NCBI GenBank assembly: GCA_002067565.1
Contig: MVQZ01000333.1
Span: 1 to 8,961 of the forward strand
DNA length: 8,961 bases
Direction of reading: 5' to 3'
Source of the DNA: Methanobacterium sp. PtaU1.Bin242
GTDB lineage: Archaea; Methanobacteriota; Methanobacteria; Methanobacteriales; Methanobacteriaceae
Part shown: positions 1 to 5,625 of the stretch, piece after piece
Layout: every line of letters begins with the position of its first letter
Numbering within the stretch: the stretch's first letter is position 1
Notes under the pieces: generated by a model
Database searches by the model: none
Told to the model about the DNA's origin: nothing
What the model saw: only the letters and a program-made list of their open reading frames with translations
Translations under genes and position numbers: made by a program

Positions 1-207
1 CAGCATTTTCCCGTTAATGCCCATGCCATGTATTTTGCCATCGTCTGAAGCAGCCGACCAGCTTGACAGTACTATATAAGCAGAGACAGCATCCGATAGA
101 TCATCATCAACCGTAATAATGCATTCTTTCCGTTTCCCGACTCTGACGGCAAAATTCTCATCCAGTCTCTTTGTATTATACATTTTTACGACTGATCCTT
201 TCTGCAT
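1..207 (-). CDS. Unrecognised protein, C-terminal part beyond the window
   Basis: I do not recognise this gene. The frame runs off the left edge and is open on the minus strand from a stop at 292-294. Possible starts are ATG at 207 (just after AAGGGATTG) and ATG at 183 (after AAAGGATC). From 183 it reads MYNTKRLDENFAVRVGKRK, then a stretch with beta-strand character containing ITVDDDLSDAV, AYIVLSSWSA and GKIHGMGINGKML. The short hydrophobic/polar alternation and DGKIHGMGING resemble a beta-sandwich or sugar-binding-type fold, but this is an impression only. No signal peptide or membrane segment is visible. Codon use looks like real coding, and the stretch is richer in GC than the next 2 kb. 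It lies immediately after the break in the MBL-fold gene, so it may be the remainder of another gene joined by rearrangement; its true start may be lost. Confidence 0.4.
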   Translation of the reverse strand, partial: MQKGSVVKMYNTKRLDENFAVRVGKRKECIITVDDDLSDAVSAYIVLSSWSAASDDGKIHGMGINGKML

Positions 208-220
208 CAATCCCTTGTAT

Positions 221-487
221 TCAAGTGTTTGAGTCAGGTAACTCAGCCCATTGTCTGAGTTGATTTTTGCAATGATCCTTATGATGATGGGTTATTAAGA
301 TTAAATCAGCTTTTTTAAGGTTTTTTTCTGGCAATCCGTCGATGGGATCTGGCCATGTGCTGAATTCAACCTTCCACGGATAATTTATAAAATAGGTTTT
401 CAAATAAGCTGGATCGATGTAGATGACTTTATCGGATGTTTTTATCTGGAACCATGATGGTGGGAACCATTTTAGAGAAATTACCAT
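221..487 (-). pseudogene. Truncated MBL-fold metallo-hydrolase (N-terminal fragment)
   Basis: The 88-residue frame starts at ATG 487 behind a good ribosome site (GGTGAT, 7 bases upstream), 20 bases after the acetyltransferase gene. Residues 1-75 look like the N-terminal third of a stand-alone metallo-beta-lactamase-fold hydrolase of the UPF0173-like type: a first strand around WFPPSWFQIKT, the VIYIDPAYLKTYF strand, and the metal-binding loop ILITHHHKDHCK, which fits HxHxDH. Family members are usually over 200 residues and need a second His, an Asp and a C-terminal His for the metal site. All of these are absent. After HHHKDHCKN the sequence turns to QLRQWAELPDSNT and stops. The other frames do not resume MBL-like sequence, so a simple frameshift does not explain it; a deletion or junction near 240-270 does. 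The fragment cannot form an active site and is probably non-functional. Confidence 0.7.
240..261. repeat. Inverted repeat at the end of MBL homology
   Basis: AACTCAG (240-246) and CTGAGTT (255-261) are perfect 7-base arms around an 8-base spacer. A second overlapping dyad, GAGT (231-234) with ACTC (241-244), lies beside it. The dyad sits where recognisable MBL-fold sequence ends and the unrelated left-edge frame takes over. It could be a recombination hairpin, the end of a mobile or rearranged segment, or a weak transcription-stop hairpin. Arms this short can also arise by chance. Confidence 0.35.
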
Positions 488-507
488 GGAAAAATCACCA
501 TAATCAG

Positions 508-1290
508 CTATTTTTTGGGTTTTATTGTTTTATTTATGAGTTTATCAAATTTCTTTTCACTCATTACTTCATGAGTCAGGAATTCTCCATTATAGAAAAC
601 ACTGAAAATACCGAATGGAGTGGGTAAATCTTTAGCCTGCTTTAAACTTTCTACTTTAATTTTTTCGCAGGGAATATCATACTTAGTTGCTGTTTCTATC
701 ATTATATCCACATAATCCGCATTAAATGGACATAAATCTGAGTAATAAAATGTAAGGCCTTCTTTATTCTCTATTGTGGCCTTTTTTGCTTTTTCGGTAA
801 ATTTTGGATCTGGAGAATTTTCCTTAAATTTTTTTACCAGCATTTCAAAGTAGGGTGGGGCTGTGTCGCATACCTCAAAACCTTTTTTTATATAAAATTT
901 CTTATCCACTGTAAATGGAAGTTTCTTTCGTCCTGTAACAGCTACAAGTCCATTGGTATCTTTACAGTCATTTTCACATTCTTGCAGAAGTTTTGATCCT
1001 AATCCTTTTCCTTTGTAACGTCCTGATACCCATAAACACTGTATAAAAACATAATCCTGTGCTTCAATTGGAAACCAGGCATATTCCGCTGGGACATACT
1101 CAATAAATACTTTTCCTCTTACATTGAACTTTTTAAAAGTATGGCCTTCTGGAAATCTTTCTTTCAACCATGTTTTTTTAATTTTTGCTCTTTTTACATT
1201 TGTTGCATCATTACCAATGGCACAGCAGATGTGTTCGCTGTCAATATTATCCTTAGTTAGAGTTATTATCTCAAGCTCCCGATTGACCAT
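508..1290 (-). CDS. GNAT N-acetyltransferase with C-terminal YoaP-like domain
   Basis: This is a predicted cytoplasmic acetyl-CoA-dependent acetyltransferase of unknown substrate. The 260 residues match the two-part layout of Bacillus YoaP-type proteins. The GNAT fold covers about residues 5-155, with the acetyl-CoA loop YKGKGLGSKLL at 92-102 preceded by the strand YVFIQCLWVSG, and the late GNAT element FYIKKGFEVCD at 132-142. The YoaP-like tail covers about 178-255 (FYYSDLCPFNADYV, TPFGIFSVFYNGEFLTHEVMS) and looks thioredoxin-like with a single Cys in CPF. I place the start at ATG 1290 because GGGTGGAT lies 5 bases upstream. A GTG at 1299 would add three residues, but it is part of that ribosome site. 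The gene is third in the minus-strand cluster, 42 bases after the Fpg-like gene and 20 before the MBL fragment. The family is common in Firmicutes, so transfer is possible. Confidence 0.85.
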   Translation of the reverse strand: MVNRELEIITLTKDNIDSEHICCAIGNDATNVKRAKIKKTWLKERFPEGHTFKKFNVRGKVFIEYVPAEYAWFPIEAQDYVFIQCLWVSGRYKGKGLGSKLLQECENDCKDTNGLVAVTGRKKLPFTVDKKFYIKKGFEVCDTAPPYFEMLVKKFKENSPDPKFTEKAKKATIENKEGLTFYYSDLCPFNADYVDIMIETATKYDIPCEKIKVESLKQAKDLPTPFGIFSVFYNGEFLTHEVMSEKKFDKLINKTIKPKK

Positions 1291-1332
1291 TGAATCCACC
1301 CTATTTTACATTCTATCCATCTATCAGATCTT

Positions 1333-2169
1333 TTATCCATTATATTTTTGACATTCTGGGCATATATATGAAGATGAACCTAAAACATTCATTTTAACAA
1401 TTTTAGCTCCACATCTGGCGCATTTCATATCTTTCGTGGATTGATCAGCTATTCTGACATATTTTCCTGTTTCCCCAAACAGATCATACTCCTTAAAACT
1501 TCCACCTTCTTTTATTGCCTGATTTATTGTTTTAACCAGTACATCATACAGTTTCTTCTTTTCTTCATCGCTTAATATTGATACTTTGGATTTGGGATGT
1601 ATTTTAGCTGAATATAGAATATCGTTGATGTAAGCATTGCCCAATCCTGAAATTTCACTCTGTAAGTTAAGCACTCCTTTTATTCCCCTGTTTTTATATC
1701 TGGATAATACATTATCAAAATATGAATAGGTAAATTCCATATCAATCGGTGAGGGTCCCAGATTTCCAGCATATTTATGGTTTTCTAGTTGTTCCTTATC
1801 TGCTACTTCTAAAAAGGCGTAGAGAGATGATTGGAATGTTAAAGCTGTTCCGTCTTCAAATTTGAAAAGAACATGAGAGTTAGGGGGTATTTCATCATCC
1901 TTGGAGTGATAAAGAAATTTTCCAATAATTTCACCTAACATTAAAATTTTTCCATTTTGAAATTCTAAAAATATCCATTTACCATGGGTTTTTATGGACT
2001 TGATAGGGCTGTTTTGTATTTCATCCTTTCTTTTATCCAGGTTACACATTCCCTGTTTAATAAGGCTTTTAGAACGATCTCCCAGTATGATTTCGGTTAT
2101 AATTTTACCTTTTATGGTTATATCCATTTGTTTGGAGAGTTTAATTATTTCCGGTAATTCAAATCCCAA
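1333..2169 (-). CDS. Fpg/Nei-family DNA glycosylase-like protein lacking the N-terminal proline
   Basis: The 278 residues have the full formamidopyrimidine-DNA glycosylase (MutM/Nei) layout, including the usual length: an N-terminal beta-sandwich beginning ELPEI at 4-8; a Lys in HGKWIFLEF (62-70) like the conserved lysine of the family; a helix-two-turn-helix at about 165-195 (ISGLGNAYINDILYSAKIHP, with Asn178 in the DNA-binding position); and a C-terminal zinc finger with Cys250, 253, 270 and 273 (C-x2-C-x16-C-x2-C). Canonical enzymes start M-P-E-L-P-E and use the processed Pro as nucleophile. Here the start reads M-G-F-E-L-P-E, so no N-terminal proline exists. The usual zinc-finger Arg is also replaced (GSSSYICPECQ). 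The start is TTG 2169, with GGGGGG about 7 bases upstream. Oxidised-base repair is the family role; catalysis here is uncertain and pure DNA binding is possible. It is second in the cluster. Confidence 0.8.
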   Translation of the reverse strand: MGFELPEIIKLSKQMDITIKGKIITEIILGDRSKSLIKQGMCNLDKRKDEIQNSPIKSIKTHGKWIFLEFQNGKILMLGEIIGKFLYHSKDDEIPPNSHVLFKFEDGTALTFQSSLYAFLEVADKEQLENHKYAGNLGPSPIDMEFTYSYFDNVLSRYKNRGIKGVLNLQSEISGLGNAYINDILYSAKIHPKSKVSILSDEEKKKLYDVLVKTINQAIKEGGSFKEYDLFGETGKYVRIADQSTKDMKCARCGAKIVKMNVLGSSSYICPECQKYNG

Positions 2170-2213
2170 TGTTATTCCCCCCTGACATTAAATATTTTTT
2201 TTATTTTTTTAAA

Positions 2214-2762
2214 TCATTTTACCGGTTTTTTTATTTCTAGGGGTACATAGAAATCAACCTCTGATTCAGGGTTATCCATTCCCATGAATCTGTCCTTATC
2301 ATAAGCCAGGACCATGTAGGGATGGGCTTCGTCATAATCTGAGTTTGGAAGCCAATCTTTCCAGATGTATTCGCCTCCTTGGAACATATTTTCTCCTTTA
2401 AAGGTGAATACCGCATATTTTGTGGTGGGAAGTCTTTTACAAAACATTTCAACTGGCATTTTTTCCATTTGCCTAACTTCAATCCCCACATAAACATAAA
2501 ATTTTCCAGTTTCCCGGTAATCATCCGGTTGAATGTGCACTTCATATGCCCGGTCATTAATGGCTTCTTTCTGTAGTATATGTTCATATTTTTGATATAA
2601 CTTAAAAAATCGGTTCCAGAGTATTCCAATTTCATTTTCTATGGTCCATTCCTGGCTGGAGTGAAATGGATCCCCATAATAAACACAACCAACCATTTTT
2701 AAAGCCTTTTTTCCCGTTATTTTAATTTTTTTGGGCTTGACATGGTTGTGTTTAAACTTCAT
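2214..2762 (-). CDS. Stand-alone GyrI-like / AraC effector-binding domain protein
   Basis: A 182-residue cytoplasmic protein consisting only of the small-molecule-binding domain found at the C-terminus of AraC/MerR-type regulators and in GyrI and Cass2-like proteins. Supporting segments are the early strand KALKMVGCVYYG (19-30), the helix region IGILWNRFFKLYQKYEHIL (45-63), the central strand FYVYVGIEV (88-96), the mid-domain KYAVFTFKG (115-123), WKDWLPNSDYD (135-144, usually a conserved aromatic/acidic patch) and the closing VDFYVPLEI (169-177). There is no DNA-binding domain, so it is more likely a ligand-binding or sequestering protein than a transcription factor. The start is ATG 2762, with AAGGATG about 8 bases upstream. 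It is the first gene of the four-gene minus-strand cluster, 44 bases before the Fpg-like gene. A perfect dyad in its leader overlaps the ribosome-site region. Confidence 0.8.
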   Translation of the reverse strand: MKFKHNHVKPKKIKITGKKALKMVGCVYYGDPFHSSQEWTIENEIGILWNRFFKLYQKYEHILQKEAINDRAYEVHIQPDDYRETGKFYVYVGIEVRQMEKMPVEMFCKRLPTTKYAVFTFKGENMFQGGEYIWKDWLPNSDYDEAHPYMVLAYDKDRFMGMDNPESEVDFYVPLEIKKPVK

Positions 2763-2774
2763 CTGTATACATCC

Positions 2775-2796
2775 TTAAGTCATTCATCTGACTTAA
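2775..2796. promoter_or_regulatory. 22-bp perfect dyad in the leader of the GyrI-like cluster
   Basis: TTAAGTCA (2775-2782) and TGACTTAA (2789-2796) form a perfect 8-base inverted repeat with a 6-base spacer. It lies 13 bases upstream of the ATG at 2762 and downstream of the likely TATA element. Its near arm runs into the AAGGATG ribosome site, so it could be a protein operator or an RNA hairpin that hinders initiation. No binding protein can be named. Confidence 0.45.
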
Positions 2797-2832
2797 TTAT
2801 CTCCTGATAATAATGAATAGTAGCAGATACTA

Positions 2833-2847
2833 ATCTAATTTAAATAT
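2833..2847 (-). promoter_or_regulatory. Candidate archaeal TATA element for the 2762-221 cluster
   Basis: On the minus strand this reads AATATTTAAATTAGA, close to the archaeal TATA consensus, 70-85 bases upstream of the ATG at 2762. A start of transcription about 25 bases further on would leave a leader of roughly 50 bases that contains the 22-bp dyad. The element is itself part of an imperfect palindrome (CTAAT...ATTAG). AT-rich background makes the exact position uncertain. Confidence 0.35.
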
Positions 2848-2971
2848 TAGTGTCTCTACTTTTTCAGACATTGATATATTTTTTTGTACCCCTCCTGTAT
2901 TAATTATTTATATTTGATCTTCTTTTATGATTCAAAAGAGTTTATATTGATAGTTTTTCCTATTAATCATC

Positions 2972-3925
2972 TTAATATTCTCCTTTCCATTCTGGCCATA
3001 GGAATGAAAGCCATTTTGGGAGTTTTGGTTCTTTTACTCTATCAAAAGCAGGAATATATGGTTTCACATCAATAATCGGAGTTTCATCAAAAGCATCAAT
3101 ACCAGAAATCTCAACTGTTCCCTCTTTTTCATTGACATCAATTACCCGACAGGTAGTTGATGCTAAAGGATTTGGCCGGTATTCTGCACGGGTGGCAAAG
3201 ATACCAGTTAATTTATTGGTGGCATATGGCGGTTTGGTGCGTAATGCTGTTCGATATTTATCATCTGAAAACTTATCCGCCCACCAAAACACCATAACGT
3301 GGCTGAAATCTGCAAGGTATTTTAATGCAGGTCTATATGGTTCCATAATTTCCAGATATGTTTTAGAATTATTATTTTTCACTTCACCAATTTTATAGAT
3401 TTTAAATACTTCCTGAGGCCCAGCAATATCATAAAACTCTATAATTGAATTTATATCTTCTAGGGTTGACTTTTTAATTATAGGAAACTGTATTTCGGTT
3501 AATATCTCGCTTTCCGGCACCTCCAGAGGACTGTTAATATAAAGTTCCCTGGGAGCTCCAATCATCTCAAATCCCTCTCTGGCAATGTATTCCATCATCC
3601 TTCCGTAAGCAGGACCTATCTCATAATAGGGTCCCTGGTAGATGAGGGATAGAACATGGTGTTGGGGCATTACTTTGATTTGGACTCGTTCATCATCCTT
3701 AACCTCACCTTGGATGGGTATTCCCACATCATATTCCATTTTATCTGGCGGTACTTCCAGAGGACTGGTATAATACACCACAAATGGCGGTCCCATAATT
3801 TGAATACCTTTTTCCATTATCCATCCTGTTAATTCTCCTATTATTTCTCCCATCTCTTCAACTGGACCCATATGGGAAATACTGGCTATCTGATCTTCTT
3901 TCACTGTCTTGAATTCAATTTCCAT
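2972..3925 (-). CDS. GyrI-like effector-binding domain fused to a TrmO/TsaA-like tRNA methyltransferase
   Basis: This is a two-domain, 317-residue cytoplasmic protein. Residues 1-152 are an AraC-type effector-binding (GyrI-like) domain made of two visibly homologous halves (about 13-71 and 91-150), each ending in a SPLEVP segment (54-59, 132-137). Residues 173-299 resemble TrmO/TsaA (YaeB, VirR family): IYKIGEV (176-182), DFSHVMVFWW (206-215), GIFATRAEYRPNPLASTTCRVI (241-262) and DVKPYIPAFD (286-295), the family signature. TrmO uses S-adenosylmethionine to N6-methylate t6A37 in tRNA-Thr. In E. coli-type TrmO the motif is RSPFRPNPIG, whereas here it is RAEYRPNPLA, typical of a divergent branch whose substrate may differ. 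The start ATG 3925 has GGAGAT 6 bases upstream. Residues 300-317 form a Trp-rich tail (WLSFLWPEWKGEY). The gene is transcribed away from the winged-helix regulator at 4113. Domain identities are confident; coupling of ligand binding to methylation is inference. Confidence 0.82.
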   Translation of the reverse strand: MEIEFKTVKEDQIASISHMGPVEEMGEIIGELTGWIMEKGIQIMGPPFVVYYTSPLEVPPDKMEYDVGIPIQGEVKDDERVQIKVMPQHHVLSLIYQGPYYEIGPAYGRMMEYIAREGFEMIGAPRELYINSPLEVPESEILTEIQFPIIKKSTLEDINSIIEFYDIAGPQEVFKIYKIGEVKNNNSKTYLEIMEPYRPALKYLADFSHVMVFWWADKFSDDKYRTALRTKPPYATNKLTGIFATRAEYRPNPLASTTCRVIDVNEKEGTVEISGIDAFDETPIIDVKPYIPAFDRVKEPKLPKWLSFLWPEWKGEY

Positions 3926-3996
3926 ACAAAAATCTCCATTTCAATTAGTCTTGGATAGGATATATTAGCTCATCATATTAAAAGTTTATTATTATG

Positions 3997-4011
3997 TGGA
4001 ATATTATTCCA
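3997..4011. promoter_or_regulatory. Palindrome in the divergent promoter region
   Basis: TGGAATATTATTCCA is a perfect 15-base palindrome (7-base arms around one base) between the divergently transcribed GyrI-TrmO fusion (ATG 3925) and the winged-helix regulator (ATG 4113). Small winged-helix repressors commonly bind such dyads as dimers, so this is a candidate operator. On the minus strand, CTTTTAATATG just downstream (about 3975-3985) could be the TATA element of the fusion gene, placing the palindrome upstream of that promoter. No other copy of the palindrome was seen in the window. Confidence 0.4.
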
Positions 4012-4102
4012 TGTTTATCTGAACTTTTTGATTGGGATACAACAAATAGAAAATTAAAAAGCATTAATTAAAGATAAAAAACTTATTATCTAACTAAAAA
4101 AA

Positions 4103-4112
4103 AGATTAATCT
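4103..4112. promoter_or_regulatory. Palindrome abutting the winged-helix gene start
   Basis: AGATTAATCT is a perfect 10-base palindrome that ends on the base before the ATG at 4113. No clear Shine-Dalgarno site precedes this ATG, and a TATA-like stretch (ACTTATTATC, 4081-4090) lies about 25 bases upstream. The mRNA may therefore be leaderless or nearly so, and a regulator bound here would cover the transcription start. This suits autoregulation, but a 10-base AT-rich palindrome can occur by chance. Confidence 0.3.
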
Positions 4113-4499
4113 ATGGATAAAAAAAGTAATTTAGACTCATCAGGAGAATTTCTCTTAAATTCATCAGCTGAAATAGTCTCTATTTTAAAAACAATCGCCC
4201 ATAAAAAACGATTCGAAATTCTTATTCTTCTTTTAGATGGACCTTTAACTTTCCAAATATTGCTTGAGGAAACTAATTTAAAGAAATCCGCATTAGCCAA
4301 CCACCTAAACGATTTAAAAGAGAAGTCTCTGGTGGAAAAAATTCAGCACGGCACATACAAGATTACTGATGATGGAAAAACCTATATTAAATCAATTGAA
4401 ACTGCTTACAGGGAAAATATTACCCTGAAGAGGAAAATAGAGGAAACAAAACAAAGATTGAAACTTACAAAATCATTCTTAGAACGTAATAAAAAATGA
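4113..4499 (+). CDS. Winged-helix transcriptional regulator (ArsR/MarR-like)
   Basis: A 128-residue predicted DNA-binding protein. Residues 20-95 form a winged helix: helix 1 around IVSILKTIAHKKRFEILILLL (21-41, the ArsR-style 'ia...R..IL..L' opening), a helix-turn-helix with TFQILLEETNL and the recognition helix KKSALANHLNDLKEKSLV (57-74), then the wing KIQHGTYKITDDGKTYI (76-92). Residues 96-126 form a charged amphipathic helix (ENITLKRKIEETKQRLKLTKSF), likely a dimerisation coiled coil. No metal-binding Cys cluster is present, so it is not a typical metal sensor. The start is ATG 4113, the first Met of the frame, without a clear ribosome site. It precedes the DegT-like gene by 22 bases and is divergent from the GyrI-TrmO gene, so it probably controls one or both. 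Its ligand is unknown. Confidence 0.8.
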   Translation: MDKKSNLDSSGEFLLNSSAEIVSILKTIAHKKRFEILILLLDGPLTFQILLEETNLKKSALANHLNDLKEKSLVEKIQHGTYKITDDGKTYIKSIETAYRENITLKRKIEETKQRLKLTKSFLERNKK

Positions 4500-4521
4500 A
4501 AATTCCTGTGAGATGATTTAA

Positions 4522-5511
4522 TTGAAATTACAATTTAAAAAAACATCTGAAGAAGCCAGAAAGGCCATGTGCCAGGCCGCTGTGAATATTGATCATGCAT
4601 CACAGAGAGGATTTGAGGAAATAAAACTTGCACAGGATCAAATAAGCAAATTTACAAATCATGACCATGTTAAGATAGTTAATAGCGGAAATTCGGCAAT
4701 TCTAGGGATTATGAGTGCCTTTAAAGGCAGGATAATGATTCCTGATCAGGGTGGATGGATCGGCTTTAAAAATATAGCAGAATTTCTGGGTCTTAAGACA
4801 ACAGAAGTTCAGACCAGACTGGGGATCCTTGACCCTGAAATTGTTGCAAATGCTATTGATAATTATAATCCAGAAGCACTTTTTATTACCAGCTTTGCCG
4901 GATATATTGCAGAACAACCTGTAAAGGAGTTGTATGAGGTTTGTATTGATAGTGGTGTTTTTTTAGTGGAGGATGCCTCTGGAGGAATTGGGGATAGAAA
5001 AAATCATGTTGGAAATGGGGAGCATGCTCATGTGATAGTGGCTTCCACAGGTTCGCCTAAAATAGTAAATGTGGGTAATGGTGGATTTATTTCAACAAAC
5101 CAAGATGAAATCTTTAAAAGAAATAAAACTATTTTAAAAATCTTGAAGGCTGATCCCATCACCTGCTCCGGTATATCTGTAGAAATCAAAAATGCACCCT
5201 CAATTTTATCAAAAACAATCACTGCATGTGATTTTGTTAAAAAAGAATTTAAATCAGCTATTTATCCTGATAAAAGGGGAATTACAGTTGCTATAAAGAC
5301 TGATGAACCCTGGAAATTAGGATATTTACTTAGAAAACGCTTGAATATTGAAGGGAGAAGTATGATAACAGTCTGCCCCCGATATGAGAGAGTTATGGCA
5401 GATGCAGTTTGTCTGGAGATTAAAAATCTGGATATATCCTGTCTTGAAAATGATCATTTAAGCAGAATAATCCAGATAACTATAGAAGAGATGGATAATG
5501 TTTCTATCTAG
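4522..5511 (+). CDS. DegT/DnrJ/EryC1/StrS-like PLP-dependent enzyme, function unknown
   Basis: A 329-residue fold-type I pyridoxal-phosphate protein resembling the sugar aminotransferase (DegT/StrS) family but short and divergent. Visible elements are the phosphate-binding turn VNSGNSAILGIMSAF (53-67); IPDQGGWIGFKNIAEFLG (73-90) in the place of the family's 'P..tw.a...ai...g' segment; LVEDASGGIGD (148-158), with Asp151 expected to contact the pyridine nitrogen; and ASTGSPKIVNVGNGGFIST (174-192), with Lys180 expected to form the Schiff base. The start must be TTG 4522 or later because a TAA stop immediately precedes it; GAGATGAT lies about 4 bases upstream. The family normally makes amino sugars or lyase-type products, but no sugar-nucleotide genes are nearby, so the substrate cannot be given. 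It follows the winged-helix gene in a likely bicistronic unit. Confidence 0.75.
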   Translation: MKLQFKKTSEEARKAMCQAAVNIDHASQRGFEEIKLAQDQISKFTNHDHVKIVNSGNSAILGIMSAFKGRIMIPDQGGWIGFKNIAEFLGLKTTEVQTRLGILDPEIVANAIDNYNPEALFITSFAGYIAEQPVKELYEVCIDSGVFLVEDASGGIGDRKNHVGNGEHAHVIVASTGSPKIVNVGNGGFISTNQDEIFKRNKTILKILKADPITCSGISVEIKNAPSILSKTITACDFVKKEFKSAIYPDKRGITVAIKTDEPWKLGYLLRKRLNIEGRSMITVCPRYERVMADAVCLEIKNLDISCLENDHLSRIIQITIEEMDNVSI

Positions 5512-5606
5512 ATAAAGAATGTTAAAATCCAGTTAATTGGGATAAAATGAAATCTTATAAATTAAATCCTAGTATTTGCCTATTATTTGTATTTCTAGAT
5601 CCAAAT

Positions 5607-5625
5607 TTAACTTTTTTTTAGTTAA
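5607..5625 (+). terminator. T-tract terminator between convergent genes
   Basis: An eight-T run (5612-5619), flanked by the small inverted repeat TTAACT/AGTTAA, lies about 100 bases beyond the stop of the DegT-like gene. Archaeal termination depends mainly on such U-rich tracts. It overlaps the stop codon of the convergent cgi121 gene (5622-5624). On the minus strand the same run is A-rich, and I see no strong T-tract serving cgi121. The rest of 5512-5606 holds nothing recognisable. Confidence 0.5.

Noticed and set aside
221..487. Sequencing frameshift as the cause of the short MBL protein
   Set aside because: None of the three frames downstream of the metal-binding motif contains the rest of an MBL fold, so one inserted or lost base would not restore it.
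436..627. Plus-strand open frame across the MBL/GNAT junction
   Set aside because: It overlaps the end of the acetyltransferase gene and the ATG and ribosome site of the MBL fragment on the other strand, has no ribosome site and no recognisable sequence. It is a shadow.
1291..1299. GTG 1299 as start of the GNAT gene
   Set aside because: This GTG is inside GGGTGGAT, which is better read as the ribosome site for ATG 1290, nine bases further in.
2237..2635. Second minus-strand frame of 132 codons inside the GyrI-like gene
   Set aside because: It lies wholly within 2214-2762 in another frame. The latter has a proper start, ribosome site and family motifs, while this one has unnatural composition.
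2833..2875. Short minus-strand ORF (MSEKVETLIFKLD) in the 2763-2971 gap
   Set aside because: Only 13 codons, with the nearest purine-rich ribosome-like site (GGAGGGG) about 19 bases upstream, too far. It overlaps the likely TATA element, so chance is more likely.
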